Notes: generated from the letters alone by a model not told the origin. Shown: positions 13,453 to 25,588, counted from the first letter of the stretch. The stretch is 64,000 nt of DNA from Nyssa sinensis (GCA_008638375.1 CM018031.1:13198062-13262061), one strand, 5' to 3'. Program-made: numbers and translations.

Positions 13453-14453
13453 GGCTACGTTTGGTACGCTGGAATGGAATATGACAGGAATGGAATAACA
13501 TCAGGAATGAAATAGAGTAGGAATGGAATAGGAATAATTATTCCATTCTTTTGTTTGGCTGAATACCTAGTAATGGAATGATAATTTCATTCCTGTGTTT
13601 GGTTTGAACTATCAAATTGTTGGAATGGAATGAGAATAATTAATTCCATTCTTTTATTTGGATACCCAGTAATGAAAAAAAAAAAGTTCAATCTACATTT
13701 TTTTTATTGTCAAAAAAAAAATTTATTGGGAGAAAAAAAATCAACTTGCATTTGTTTTATTGGCAAAAAAAAAAGTTAATTCAACCTGCATTTGTTTTAT
13801 TAGCAAAAAAAAAAAAGAACTTATACAGTCATCCTGGTTTCACGTACAAGTTAACTTCTTATAATTAATATTTAATAAATTAATAATATTTATAAATTAA
13901 TAAATTTTTAAGAAATATAATTAGTTTTATGATAAATAATTAATTATTATATTACTTAATAATTAATATTTTTAAAAAATATATCTTTTATAATATTAAT
14001 TATTAAAAAATTAAAATAATTATACATATATTTATATATATCTTATTTATAATATTTTTGGCAAATATATTTGTAATTTTATTTAAATTCGAGTTAAATA
14101 TATTGTAATTCATCTACATGTATAAAATATTTTTTTATTAATAAAAGTATAAGAAAATTTATAATTATTAATTTTAATAATTAATAAATTTTTCATCCAC
14201 CAAGTTTATTAATTATAAGAAAATTAACTGTACTTGTAGTCGTGGGCTGTAGAGATGGATGGTCATTCCGTTAGGAATGGAATGGGCATTCCTTAGGTTT
14301 TATTAAGGAATGTTTATTCCTGTGCTAAGTGGAATAGCCATTCCGAACGGAATGGTCATTCCATCATGTTTAAGCATACCAAACGCAGGAATAGAATAGG
14401 GGCAGGAATGCTCATTCCATTCCTGCCTCCATTCCTGCGTACCAAACGTAGCC
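13453..14453. mobile_element. Harbinger-like TIR element, copy 1 (1001 bp, non-autonomous)
   Basis: The element starts GGCTACGTTTGGTACGCTGG and ends in the inverted counterpart CCAAACGTAGCC. Flanking trinucleotides are TTT on both sides, fitting a 3-bp target duplication. Subterminal parts are full of GGAATGGAAT and its complement; the centre is AT-rich with no transposase ORF. A 969-bp near-copy lies at 33106-34074. Termini containing GTTTGGT plus a 3-bp duplication suggest PIF/Harbinger, which is an inference. Confidence 0.85.
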
Positions 14454-14767
14454 TTTGTCTCCTGAGCTTCCGGCCGGCAAAGGTTAATTTGCTTGAAGAT
14501 TCAAAACTTTAACTCTTCGATCATATTTTGAATACTTCAAAATATCTACTAAGAAAATGCATGAAAGCCATTACTGTAGTGAATACTGAATAGTATTCAA
14601 GACTGGTTGAGTCGAGTCTGGTTGGTTGGGTTGGTCCAAGTCTCAATTTTTTTATGCACCCTAAATTAATATTTCCAGTTGCCTCGGATTTTACTTTCCT
14701 GTTAGGTGAACTAGCTAGCTGGCTGCACAAAGATGAGTGCTAGTGTATAACGACGTTGATTGATATT

Positions 14768-14769
<2 letters not shown>

Positions 14770-14837
<68 letters not shown>
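14770..14837 (+). repeat. Compound microsatellite (CT)n(AT)n
   Basis: A run of about 23 CT dinucleotides passes directly into about 11 AT dinucleotides. Confidence 0.95.
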
Positions 14838-16347
14838 CATATCAGTACACATGAACATTGAGCAAATTGCAATCCCTTAACATTAGCTGGGGAAAAAAAC
14901 ATTTTGTGATGCTTTTCATTTTCCTTTTCTCTCCCTGGCAAGTAAAACTCTGTACACAGAGCCACCCTCTCAACTCCAACATCCCCCAAAAAATAGAAAT
15001 GGAAAAAAATTCTTTGATTGGGTTCATTGAGGTGTGCTGCGCCTCACTAATATAGGTTGGACTACTTTGGCCCTTGTAAAAGGAAAAAATTATTTTATTA
15101 TTTTTTGAAATACGAAGAATCACTATTTTGATTATCACTTTATCTAACAGCCATGCACCGATTATTATAAATACTAATATCTCACATTTAATACAAGATT
15201 GATGCTTTCAGGGATACTATGCATTGAAATTCTTGTACACTAATGCTGGCTCGACCTTAAGATAGGTGAAGTAATGACTTTAAGTCCTATCTAAGAAAAA
15301 TGCTCTAAATTTTATATAATTTATAGTATAATTAGAAGCCTAAGATTTATAGAAGTTTAAGCTTCACAAAAAAAATGTCATGTAAAAGTTTTAAGTGTAA
15401 AAAGAAAATTTTAAGTTAAACCAATCACATTCCATAAAATACGTTAGTAGTATTTTTGTATTACCCAACTTGTATATTTTGTAAATTTTAGTAGTAAAGT
15501 ATCATTTCAAATTAATCATATTTTTACTATTTGTTTACATAAAAAAACATGAATAATTCTTTTGTAATGACTAGTTTATAATTTTTATAAATTCTATTAG
15601 TATAGTTTTATTTCAATTTTTTAACTCAACTTGTTGAATTATATAGAAATTTTATTATTAGAATTTTATTCAATATTTATATTTTTTTGTATATATATAT
15701 ATATATATCTTTATATTACTATATATATAATTCAATGTTAAAAAAAGTTTCATTTATATTATCATTTTAGACTTCAAATTGTATGGAATTGATCCTATTG
15801 TACAATTTGTTTTAGGAGTCTTGTAGAACTCTTATCCATAATTTGAGATTCTCGTGGTACTCTTATTCAAGATCCTCGCAACACTCTTCTTCCCTATTCT
15901 CTTTCCTTCTATATTATATCTACTTTCACATTTCACATTTCTTCAAGATTTCTTGATTATCTAAAACATATAAGATATAAAAAAATATAGAGTGTTCAAT
16001 ATGTTCTTGAAAAAATTTAATTATTATCATCAAGTTATGGATAATTTCAAGGCTAATACATCTAATTAACTTGAGAATAAATTCATTTGAAGTGTGGGAG
16101 TTTGATACACTTGTCAAAATCATGCATATTTATTTTCTATTTTTAAAATTGAGCTTAATTCAAATTTGTTTTTTTTTTTTATTTCTTATTTTAAGAATTT
16201 TTTTTATTTTAGTAAAATTAGGACTAGAAATTTCTCAAGGTTATTTTTTTACTTATTAAAAATACTTAAATTTTTTATCAAACGTGTCTAATTTTTTTTC
16301 GCTTACATATAATCAAATATGATTGATGGAAAAGGTCTTTTATTTCT
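14838..16347. other. Intergenic AT-rich region, no gene seen
   Basis: No exon could be supported. Around 15290-15420 the text (aaattttatataatttatagtataatta) matches the reverse complement of sequence near 11940-12020, so both look like remnants of one short AT-rich element family. Confidence 0.4.
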
Positions 16348-16356
16348 TTTAATTTA

Positions 16357-18000
16357 GGATAAATTACACTTACCTCCCATGAGGTTTCTGACAATTACAG
16401 AAACCTCCCCTATAGTTTCTAAAATAATACTGTCCCCCTTCTAGTTTCAATGTCGATAACAGATTCCCTCTACTGTTAGTTGACTGTTAATTGACTTAAC
16501 AGAGTTTGATGATGTAAGGAATTTTTTTGTTTAAATGCCAATTTTACCCTTCACCGTGCTTCATACACAAAACAAAACAACTAGAACTGAGTTGTCCTAG
16601 TTCTAACTCAGTGTTCTGAACCATTTTCAGAAGCAGAGCCCAAACAAACACACTTTTTTCTCTTAAATCTCTTCTCTATTTTTGGATCAAAATCCATCAA
16701 AAGTAGCAAAATTTCATACCCAAATTAATAAAGAAAATCATTATTTCCCTCAATTTTTTTATATTTCTCAAAACAATTAAAGAAATGAAGATAAATATGA
16801 AATGAAGAACCCAAATCTGAATCACTCATCAACACTTCCATCAACCCTTGCATTTGCATTTCTTTGATCTTGATCAACCGATGAAGCTTTGCCTGCATAC
16901 TTTCAAGGCTAATACCAAAGAACAGAATGGGTGGTGAAGATCATGTAGGAGGGCCATAGCTTGTTAGATTAGGCCATTGATTTGGGTTCAGAAAAGTCCC
17001 AGTGGTATGAGTGGCGCTGCTGTTCCAAAGACTAGGATTTGAGATAGTAGGATTTGCAGTGTTGCTGATCAAGAGGCTTCGATTCCAAGAACCAGTAGAC
17101 CTGTTTGGTTGAATCAAGCTTTGATCAGATCGGTACAAGGGTTCTATGATCTTATCTCTGTTACCCATTTGGTAAAATTCAGTTTGCTGCTGAATCTGCT
17201 GAGGTTGAGCTTGTCTTGATGAGCCAAAAGAAGGAACATTGAACCTTTGTAATAAAGCTAAATTAGAGGCACCTCCAAATTGGCCACCAAGATTGACCAG
17301 CTATTGATTGAAGGGTTGCAGTTGGCTCAAAGATTGCATAGCTCCCAGAGATGATAAAAATCCACCACCGGAATAGTAAGAAGCAATCGGTGGCGCCATT
17401 GCTGATGGCAAAGCAGAATTGCCGATGGTGGTCGAAATCATCGTTGATGGTGGTGTTAAATTTTGCTTCGCCTACTACTTTGGCATCGACGCCTTTCGCC
17501 GCTCCAACGGCACCGTCAACCGACTCCTCATGAGCCTCTTCAATCCTAAATCCACTCCCTATCATCGTCTACTTTCACGGTGGGGAATTCGCGTTCTGCG
17601 GTGCAGATTCGAAGCCCTACCACGACTTTTGCTGTCAACTTGCTAGCGAAGTTCACGCCGTCGTCGTCTCCGTCAACTACCGCCTCTCGCCTGAACACTG
17701 CCAATGAGTCAGGGTTTTGTTGTTTGGGCCCATTTGAGACTTGGGTCTTCTCGAGCCGCCTTGAATTGGTGTTAGGGTTGAGGGGGATTTGAATAGAAAG
17801 AAAGGATGGAGTTGGAGAGAGAAGAGAGAGTGTTTGGGTTTTTTTGATAAAATTATAATATTAAAATATAATGATAAATTAGTAATTTTATTAATTCTAT
17901 TAACAGAGTTAAGGAGACAAAATTGACAGGAAAACAGTGTTATTTTAAAAACTATAAAAAAAAAAGTTTCTGCAAAAAAAAATGTAAGTGTAATTACCTC
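16357..18000. mobile_element. Mutator-like element carrying gene fragments (Pack-MULE type), 1644 bp
   Basis: The left terminus GGATAAATTACACTTACC is mirrored at the right end (GTAAGTGTAATTACCTC). Subterminal parts also correspond in reverse complement: cagaaac, a block around 'taaaataacactgt', and 'taactctgtta'. A 9-bp direct repeat TTTAATTTA flanks it at 16348-16356 and 18001-18009, the duplication length typical of MULEs. There is no transposase. The interior is much more GC-rich than the surroundings and carries a carboxylesterase fragment at about 17440-17710. A second, minus-strand reading (16941-17168) is Q/N/S-rich and resembles part of a regulatory protein, but I cannot name it. Confidence 0.85.
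17440..17710 (+). pseudogene. Carboxylesterase (CXE, alpha/beta-hydrolase-3 family) N-terminal fragment inside the MULE
   Basis: Plant CXE enzymes hydrolyse carboxylic esters; the GID1 gibberellin receptors belong to the same family. One frame gives RRSNGTVNRLLMSLFNPKST, the typical CXE N-terminal segment. After a small shift another frame gives VYFHGGEFAFCGA, matching the HGGG oxyanion-hole motif with the last Gly replaced by Glu, then YHDFCCQLASE and VVVSVNYRLSPEH. The fragment stops right after SPEH, before the catalytic Ser, Asp and His region, and there is at least one frame change inside. It cannot encode an active enzyme. Its borders lie within the MULE, so capture of a host gene piece is the simplest reading. 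Confidence 0.8.
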
Positions 18001-18009
18001 TTTAATTTA

Positions 18010-19179
18010 AGGTACGGATGAAAATGGAACTCAGGTAATGACGTCATAACGGAGAAAGTGGAACCGGTTCGGCGAGCTCGAATGTTTGAAATCGCGCAAT
18101 CTAACCAGAGTCGAGAGCTAGTCATAGCAATGCACCAACAAATCCGCGCCAAGGAAGAAGATAGGAGAACAAAACAAACCCTAGAAAATTGGCCGAGAAC
18201 TTAGCTGCACAGTATCTCTCATTATGCACACACGTCTGCAGTTCTCTGTAACTATATCTTTATTGTCAAAACGCAATCAATATGATTCACATAGTCATTG
18301 TATATTCATCTCTGAGATGTTGTCGGTGCTCGATTCAGGTCAGAAGGTGTTAGAATGGGATCAAACTCTTCAAGGTGTTGATCTTTAATGTCTGTTGTAG
18401 AATTTAAATTGTGGCGTCTTACTTCGTTGATTTACCATTTGTCTAGTTGTTCGTGAATTTTTTTTTGACATTATTGATTAGTGATTTCATTGTTTTTCAG
18501 CCTGATATCACCCGCCCGGTGAAGACCGATTCTTCATTCTGGAATCTGGACGCTAGGTAATTTATGCCTAAATAACTTCATGTCTTTCAAAGAATTATAA
18601 TTTATCATTTCATTGTAAAAACTTATCGTGTTGTGAAATGGTTACCCAATTCATATTCGAATAGGAAGGATTTGGTGGAATGAAGTTGAGCTATAAATTT
18701 GGAAATGGCCATATCTGGGAAAATTTTTGGATCATTTGACCAGTTTAAAACGTGTTTATTTTTTGGTCGGTGATTTGAAAAATAATTGGAAATGTGCTTG
18801 AATTTTTTCACACTTTGCTGAACAATAAAAAATGTTGAGAACTTGACTATATCAAAAGTAGAATGAAAATTTAGGTATTCAAACAAAGTCACGTGCACAC
18901 ACCAACACATGCCAGTCGGTTCATGAGCCGAAGCACAGGTGCATCATGTACCAGTTCATGAAATGAAAAACATCTGTATCATGCGTGCTAAATAAGGATT
19001 GACATGTGGCAGAGGATGATACAATGTGCATAACCTTGCAAAACAAGGGCAAAGTTAAGATCTTGAATAAAAACAGCCTCATGCTTAAGAGATTTCAAGA
19101 AGAGGTACCAACCTTATTTAATGATTGCCAATTTTTCTATTCCTAGTGTTAGACCTAACTCCTAAGAGCTATGAGTTCG
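18010..19179 (+). other. Possible 5' end of an unidentified gene
   Basis: Beyond the MULE the sequence is less AT-rich (18040-18380) and resembles a promoter and leader. A short ORF MFEIAQSNQSRELV begins near 18083. A later ATG (MGSNSS, near 18355) is followed by a candidate donor AAG|GTGTTG. A candidate exon at about 18501-18556, between an acceptor (tgtttttcag) and a donor (GCTAG|GTAATT), would read PDITRPVKTDSSFWNLDA. Phases of the two pieces do not match, and no further exon was found before the retroelement at 19180. I do not recognise the product. Confidence 0.25.
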
Positions 19180-19598
19180 TGATGTAGGACAAATTTGGTA
19201 CCTTAAAAATATGAAAAGTTGTTTTAGAGTTGTATTAGGATTGTTTAGTTTTTTATTTTAATTTATTCATAATTTCTCTAGTTTCCTAGTTTTATTTGGA
19301 TTAGTATAGAAAATATAGGAATTAGTAGTTTCCTATTTGACTTACTAGTCTTTATTGTAGTAGGATTAGTATAAAAATACGAGTTTTGGTTTCCTAGTCA
19401 AAGTAGTAGTGTTTTAACACTATAAATATGATGTAATAGGCCTTTATGAGAAGTTTTTTAATTAATATTAATTCAATTACGAATTTGGAGAATTATTTTC
19501 TTTTGTTGGGTGAAGAGTTACCATGTTACTTTGTTACTAAAGAATATTTTCAAAGAAGCAGGCGGTGCCCTACTTCTTCACAAGCTTCCGCTATGTCA
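19180..19598 (+). repeat. 5' LTR of copy A (419 bp)
   Basis: It starts TGATGTAGG and ends CTATGTCA. The PBS-like TGGTATCAGAG lies at 19601-19611. The LTR includes a TATA-like box (cactataaatatgatg, near 19417). Confidence 0.85.
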
Positions 19599-19630
19599 TT
19601 TGGTATCAGAGTAGGCTTAATCCTGTTCAG

Positions 19631-20185
19631 ATGGCGAACGCACGGAACGAGGGCGAAATCCTTAACGGCGGTGACTGTGAGGAAAATATAGTTACAAGGA
19701 CTGAATTTAGAATTTTCCAGCGTGAGACCCAGCAGGCTCAACGTGAGACCCAACAAGCGTTGCGGGAGATCCAAGCGACTCTTGCTAGGTTGATGGCAGG
19801 GAATAATCAGCGGGGCGACGGTTCTACGGGTCGTCAACCTTTCTAAGAAAGGGCTGAAGTTGTTTGTGAACACCATCCAGAGATTCCACGTAGGCAGCTA
19901 GCCTATAAGGATAACTCGAGTGAGAATGAGAAAGAAGTCAACATCCTTATAGAAGACTCTCTTGTCATAGAAAGCGAATATCAAAGTCTTCCATGCGTTG
20001 AAAAATATCACAAAGAGTTGATAGAAAATAAAGTTGAATTTATTTCTATTGATATTGTTGAAACAGTTGGTGCAGATGATAAAGAAGAAGTTGACGAAGA
20101 AAATCCCATTGAAGTTGTCAACACTAAAGATGATGAAACTGAACCTGAATTCGTGAAAGATGATTCTAATACTTATAGTAATTGA
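19631..20185 (+). pseudogene. gag-like remnant of copy A
   Basis: Translation begins MANARNEGEIL about 30 bases after the LTR, passes through repeated RETQQA units likely to form a coiled coil, and meets a stop after about 71 codons. Acidic text (VETVGADDKEEVDEENP) continues further on. It corresponds to the copy B sequence but lacks an internal section. No zinc knuckle is seen. It is best described as retroelement gag-like sequence of uncertain lineage. Confidence 0.6.
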
Positions 20186-20409
20186 AATTGTGGTAGATCA
20201 AGAAGATAATTTTTGTTTCATTACTGGAGCATTATTATCATCAGAAAAAGGGCCTAAATTACCGACTTCATGGAAGATATGGTAGACGAACTCCTTGAAT
20301 ATTTAATTATTCTTCAAAAGATTCAATTATTATTACCCGGTTATGGACAACTTCAAGGTCACATACATCCAGTCAACTCGAGGTCGAGCTGTTTTCAAGT
20401 GGAAGAGAT

Positions 20410-20699
20410 TGATGTAGGACAAATTTAGTACCTTAAAAATATGGAAAGTTGTTTTAGAGTTGTATTAGAATTATTTAGTTTTTTATTTTAATTTATTCAT
20501 AATTTCTCTACTTTCCTAGTTTTATTTGGATTAGTATAGAAAATATAGGAATTAGTAGTTTCTTATTTGACTTACTAATCTTTTTTGTAGTAGGATTAGT
20601 ATAAAAATACGAGTTTTGGTTTCCTAGTCAAAGTAGTAGTGTTTTAGCACTATAAATATGATGTAATAAGTCTTTATGAGAAGTGTTTTTATTAATATT
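20410..20699 (+). repeat. Truncated 3' LTR of copy A
   Basis: It begins TGATGTAGG right after the purine tract (aagtggaagaga). It follows the 5' LTR closely for about 290 bases and then breaks at aatatt, losing the last 130 or so bases. Confidence 0.85.
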
Positions 20700-21063
20700 C
20701 TTTAGTAACAAAGTAACATGGGGACTCCTCACCCAATAAGAGAAAATAATTCTCCAAAATTCGTAATTAAATTAATATTAATAAAAAAACTTATCATAAA
20801 GACCTATTACATCATATTTATAGTTCTAAAACACTATTACTTTGACTAGGAAACCAAAACTCGTATTTTTATACTAATCCTACTACAAAAAAGATTAGTA
20901 AGTCAAATAAGAAACTACTAATTCCTATATTTTTTATACTAATCCAAATAAAACTAGGAAACTAGAGAAATTATGAATAAATTAAAATAAAAAACTAAAC
21001 AATCCTAATACAACTCTAAAACAACTTTCCATATTTTTAAGGTACTAAATCTGTCCTACATCA
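20694..21063 (-). repeat. Truncated 3' LTR of copy B
   Basis: On the minus strand it begins at 21063 with TGATGTAGG, preceded by a purine tract (aagtgggagagac), and runs to the fusion at 20694. About 50 terminal bases are missing compared with the 5' LTR at 22179-22598. Confidence 0.85.
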
Positions 21064-21187
21064 GTCTCTCCCACTTGAAAACAACTCGACCTCGAGTTGA
21101 CTGGATGTATGCGACCTCGAAGTCGTCCATAACCGGGTAATAATAATTAAATATTTTGAAGAATAATTAAATATTGAAGGAGTTCGT

Positions 21188-22146
21188 CTACCATATCTTC
21201 CATGAAGTCGGTAATTTAGGCCATTTTTCTGATGATAATAATGCTCTAGTAATGAGACAAAAATTATTTTCTTGATCTATCACAATTTCAATTTTACTAT
21301 AAGTATTAGAATCATCTTTCACGAATTCAGGTTCAGCTTCATCATCTTTAGTGTTGACAACTTCAATGGGATTTTCTTCGTCAACTTCTTCTTTATCATC
21401 TGCACCAACTGTTTCAACAACATCAATAGAAATAAATTCAACTTTATTTTCTATCAACTCTTTATGATATTCTTCAACGCATGGAAGACTTTGATTTTCA
21501 CTTTCTATGACAAGAGAGTCTTCTATAAGGATGTTGACTTCTTTCAGCGATTTAGTATTTGGAACCTTATTAATTGAAGTCGCCTTCACTATTTCAGATT
21601 TTTTTTGTGCTTTTTTCTTGGTGCTTTCCCATGTTGGCCTATATTTATCTTATAAAATCTGCAAATAGTTTCTTGGCAAAAATCTATTCATAAGCAGTTT
21701 CATCATTCTTAGTCATGAACGAATACATCTTTTTCTTTGTAGTTGTCTATGCCTCTGTAAATCAAACCACCATCTTTTCGCGAATCCAATGAGTTTAGCT
21801 TCGGCCCAAAAATATTCTTTTCTTCTAATAGTCTTAAATCACAAAGACAATCATCTAAATCATATATCCAATCATGAAGGTTTTCAAAATAAAAGTTACC
21901 ATTAAACTATGGAAGTCTTTCGTAATTGCGAATAGCTTTGTCTTCAGGCTGACCTCGGTAATTCCTCCGATTATCCTGGAGTGTGGCTTCAACATCTTCC
22001 TCATCCTCACTCAGGTTATCCTCATAGGCTAGCTGCCTATGAGAAATCTCTGGATAACATTCACGAACAACTTCAGCCCTCGTAACCATATTTTCCTCAC
22101 GGTCACTGTCATCAAGGATTTCGCCCTCGTTCTGTGTGTTCACCAT
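21188..22146 (-). pseudogene. gag-like remnant of copy B
   Basis: On the minus strand it opens at 22146 with MVNTQNEGEILDDSD and continues through an acidic NLSEDEEDVEATLQDNRR segment. A later ORF (21589 to 21188) carries the same acidic block as copy A. The section between holds text such as FENLHDWIYDLDDCL, which is absent from copy A. Stops and frame changes separate the parts. No catalytic domain is present. Confidence 0.6.
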
Positions 22147-22178
22147 CTAAACAGGCTTAAGCCTGCTCTGATACCAAA

Positions 22179-22598
22179 TGACGTAGCGGAAGCTTGTGAA
22201 GAAGTAGGACACCGCCTACTTCTTTGAAAATATTCTTTAACAACAAAGTAATATGGGGACTCCTCACCCAACAAGAGAAAATAATTCTCCAAAATTCATA
22301 ATTGAATTAATATTAATAAAAAAAACTTTTCATAAAGACCTATTACATCATATTTATAGTATCAAAACACTGCTACTTTAACTAGGAAACCAAAACTCGT
22401 ATTTTATACTTATTTTACTACAATAAAGACTAGTAAGTTAAATAGGAAACTACTAATTCCTATATTTTCTATACTAATCCAAATAAAACTAAGGAACTAG
22501 AGAAATTATGAATAAATTAAAATAAAAAACTAAACAATCCTAATACAACTCTAAAACAACTTTTCATATTTTTAAGGTACCAAATCTGCCCTACATTA
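22179..22598 (-). repeat. 5' LTR of copy B (420 bp)
   Basis: On the minus strand it runs from 22598 to 22179 and ends GCTACGTCA. The tRNA-Met-type PBS TGGTATCAGAG follows at 22166-22176. The first bases read TAATGTAGG, a G-to-A change from copy A. Confidence 0.85.
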
Positions 22599-22603
22599 GT
22601 TGG

Positions 22604-24129
22604 TCCTTCAAGTAACTTCAAGAATCAGCTCTATGAAACCTTATTGAGATATGAGCATGATACTAGCTTATGTACTTGCCATAAAAGCTATCTTATATTT
22701 AGGAGATTGGCTTTGTTGATTCTTAATAACAAAGAACTTGTGAAGATCATTTGGTCTTGTACTGAAAGGGGCACTTAGCACTGGACAAACAGATTTTGAA
22801 TAATGGCATTATTATCAGAGATTGTTGTGTTGGCCTGGAATCATTTAAAACACCTTGTTGTTCAATTTTACTTGTACTCTTTGGAAGCATCAAAATCTTC
22901 TCTAGCAATATAATCACCATTTTAAGATTTTATTTAGGAACTTCTATATCCATGATTTAACTTTTTAATTGATTAGGATTTCATAGAAATCGATTCTAAC
23001 TAGAGTTTTACAAGGTAGGGAGTGTCTATGCCACTTTCCATGAGCTAAACTGGTTTATTGCATTAGTAATTTAGGGTGATTAAATTAATATTTTATGGTC
23101 TCTGTGAGTTTGACGGTTTGTGATCATCCCAAGGGTTAGGTGAGGCAATCAACCTGACACTGCACTCCTTTCTACTTTGTCTCTTTATTTCGATAATCTA
23201 TTTGTAAAGATTCCTTCCATTACTGTGTTAATTGAAAGGAGAGATGGTTGGTATCTCCTTGTCTGGGAAGAGTCCAGCCTTTGGGCTTACTTGTTACCTT
23301 TCCCTAAAACATTGGATGATTCTTTGCGGATATCTTGCATCATAGTTGCAGCTTAAGAATTGGACACTTGGAAACCTTTTTGGGGATTTGGGTTGCTCTA
23401 GTTGTGAGTTGACATGGTTAAATGTTTAAAAGCCACCACCTTAACGTCTTGATGTAAGAAGCACAAACATGTACAATAAGATATTGATATGACACGACAC
23501 CGATACTTTGACTTTGACATGATAAATATTTAAAAAGTAGGATATAAAGCAAGGATACAATTGTATTTATGTGTGTGGATATATGCGCATATATATATAT
23601 ATGTATATTTTATGGTAAACAATATAATTTTTTTGGCTTGCACTAGTTTCTTGGAGAATGGTATCCTTGTTATTTAGAGCGAAAATAAAATAACTTAAGA
23701 GTTGAGTCTTTTTATAAATAAAATGAGACAAGAGTTTTTTTAGATAAGGGTATCTTTATTTATAAATAATGTGTTCCATCAAAATGAAATTATAAAAAAA
23801 GTCAAGGTATTTTCATGAATAGAAGAATGAGACATGAGGTATAGAAAAACACGTTCTTTTTTTATTCTCTCGTGGTTTTTTATCCCACTTTTTTTAATCT
23901 TTCAGGGGACGTAGTGGGACACAAGACGCTCCCTCTTGGGAGTTGGTTGATGATATTATCCCATTTTGGAAAACCTCCCATGAATGAGAGGTTATTTCCC
24001 AGCAAAGGAAATTTTTGGACACAAAATTTCCCTCACAAACTAGAAAGGAACTCCTCTATAAAAGAGTGCAAGTCCATTAAATGTGATTGTTTGAAGAGCT
24101 CTTTTAGAGTCTTAATTGTTGCTCGTCTA

Positions 24130-24167
<38 letters not shown>

Positions 24168-24781
24168 GGGCGAGGGGATATTAGGTCTGTCATGGCATAT
24201 CCCTGCCACATGGAAATTTCCTTTTGATCACAAGTTGGACTACTTGTATAGCATGGGCATTACATCATCTAATCATCCTTTGACATATCTGCCAATTATA
24301 TGGTGACACATGTCATAGTGATGATGTTAGTTCCTTCTACGAGCTATTGTACGTCCTGCACTAACTCTACACCTAGATTGGAAATATCACCAAAGTCGTC
24401 GTGAGGGCCACTCTTCTCTCCTTAATCCACTTACGACAATATTTGGCCTACTTTAGGTTCTTCATCATGACTTGACTTCTTTTACGCATTTGTTTGAGCA
24501 CTGTGTATCGTGATCTTCTAAGTTTGGACACACTGGTGAGGTAAATTCTCCCTGTAGTAGATCAACCTGTTTTGGCATGCTACACTTGGTCAAGGCCAAT
24601 GTTGACTCCTAACTTAGCATGATACACCTCTATTCTTATCTTATATTCTCTAGGATTGTCATCCTGCCATCCTATGATTGCCTAAGACTGAGGGTAGACC
24701 TTAAAAGGTTTGCTCGACTATGCTGAATCCCTTTATCACGTTATAGTCCTTTTTATCGAATTCCTTGGGTTATATGGTATG
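22604..24781. other. Region between LTR elements, no gene seen
   Basis: No exon could be supported. It includes a partial relative of the hAT MITE near 23455-23560, a (TA)n tract at about 24133-24163, and text near 24050-24110 with a TATA-like ctataaaagag that may belong to an old LTR. Similar LTR-like text occurs beyond the copia element near 30470, so the copia element may have inserted into an older LTR element. Confidence 0.35.
23455..23560 (+). repeat. Partial relative of the hAT MITE at 26938
   Basis: It begins taagaagcacaaacatg and contains atatgacacgacaccgata, matching the left end of the element at 26938-27294. The right end was not found. Confidence 0.5.
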
Positions 24782-24786
24782 GTGGC

Positions 24787-24988
24787 TGTTAGTGTGTTAT
24801 TTTTTGTCCTTGAGGGTATTCTTGTACTTTTTCTCTTTTATCTCTCATATTGATGTATATACGAGGTGTAAAGGTTAAGGATGATTGTGTGAGTGAAATA
24901 ATATTGAGCACCTTTCTTCTAATCTCTGGCTCTCTGCTACTCTTCTCATCTTTTCCCAAACCTAATTTCCATATCATAAACTTTAACT
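24787..24988 (+). repeat. 5' LTR of the copia element (202 bp)
   Basis: It starts TGTTAG and ends TTTAACT directly before the PBS. The terminal dinucleotide is CT, where most LTRs have CA; the 3' LTR also ends CT. Confidence 0.9.
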
Positions 24989-25588
24989 TGGTATCAGAGC
25001 AGGCTTCTTTGAAAAGACAATTTCTTTTCATCACACATTAGGTTACAATTAGAAAAAAATTTCAAAGGGTTGATCGCACTTGTTGACGTTAGTTTTTGCT
25101 GATGATGTCATCATTTTTCGGCCAGTTTCCGACGAAGGAACACGTGGATGGGTTTGTCTCAGCATGCTGATTCCATTGGTATTTTTTTCAAAATTTTTTG
25201 AAGTTGTTTGATTGCCCTTTTCTATTTTTGAATCTTTTTCAGTACTTTGGCCATTTTTTTCGATATGCTATTTTGGCCCATTTTCTTTGCTTTTGCTGCT
25301 TCGATCTACTTCTATTAGGTGCGTCTTGGTCTTCTTCATCCTTTTTGGAGTGACCCTTGATCGTTTGGTTGGTTTTTGATCATTTTTTGGACACTTTGGT
25401 TGGTCGGCTAGCACTGTAACGTGTTGGGCTGTTGCGAAAAGTTTCTTAATCCCTTTTTGGTACTATTTGGTTGTGTTTTGAGCATCTTCGAAGCTAGATA
25501 ATGATCTGATAGGTGTTTTGGAGCATTCAGGGGTTCCGTTGGCTCTATTTGGTACTTTGGTTTGTGTGTTATTGGTTTGGTGAGTGTA

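Larger units (their letters stand above)
19180..22598. mobile_element. Two related LTR retroelements fused tail to tail (inverted dimer)
   Basis: Copy A reads on the plus strand from 19180 and copy B on the minus strand from 22598. They meet inside their 3' LTRs at 20694-20699. Each has a 5' LTR, a tRNA-Met-type primer-binding site two bases after it, gag-like coding text and a purine tract before the 3' LTR. The composite starts TGATGTAGG and ends CCTACATTA, so both outer ends are LTR starts. Flanking pentamers are gttcg and gttgg, one mismatch from a target duplication. No protease, RT or integrase is present, so the family is non-autonomous. Copy A lacks a segment of several hundred bases that copy B retains (about 21590-21950). 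Confidence 0.85.

Noticed and set aside
23872..24306. 144-codon plus-strand ORF
   Set aside because: It runs through a (TA)n microsatellite giving an IYIYIY tract, has no recognisable domain and lies in LTR-like sequence.
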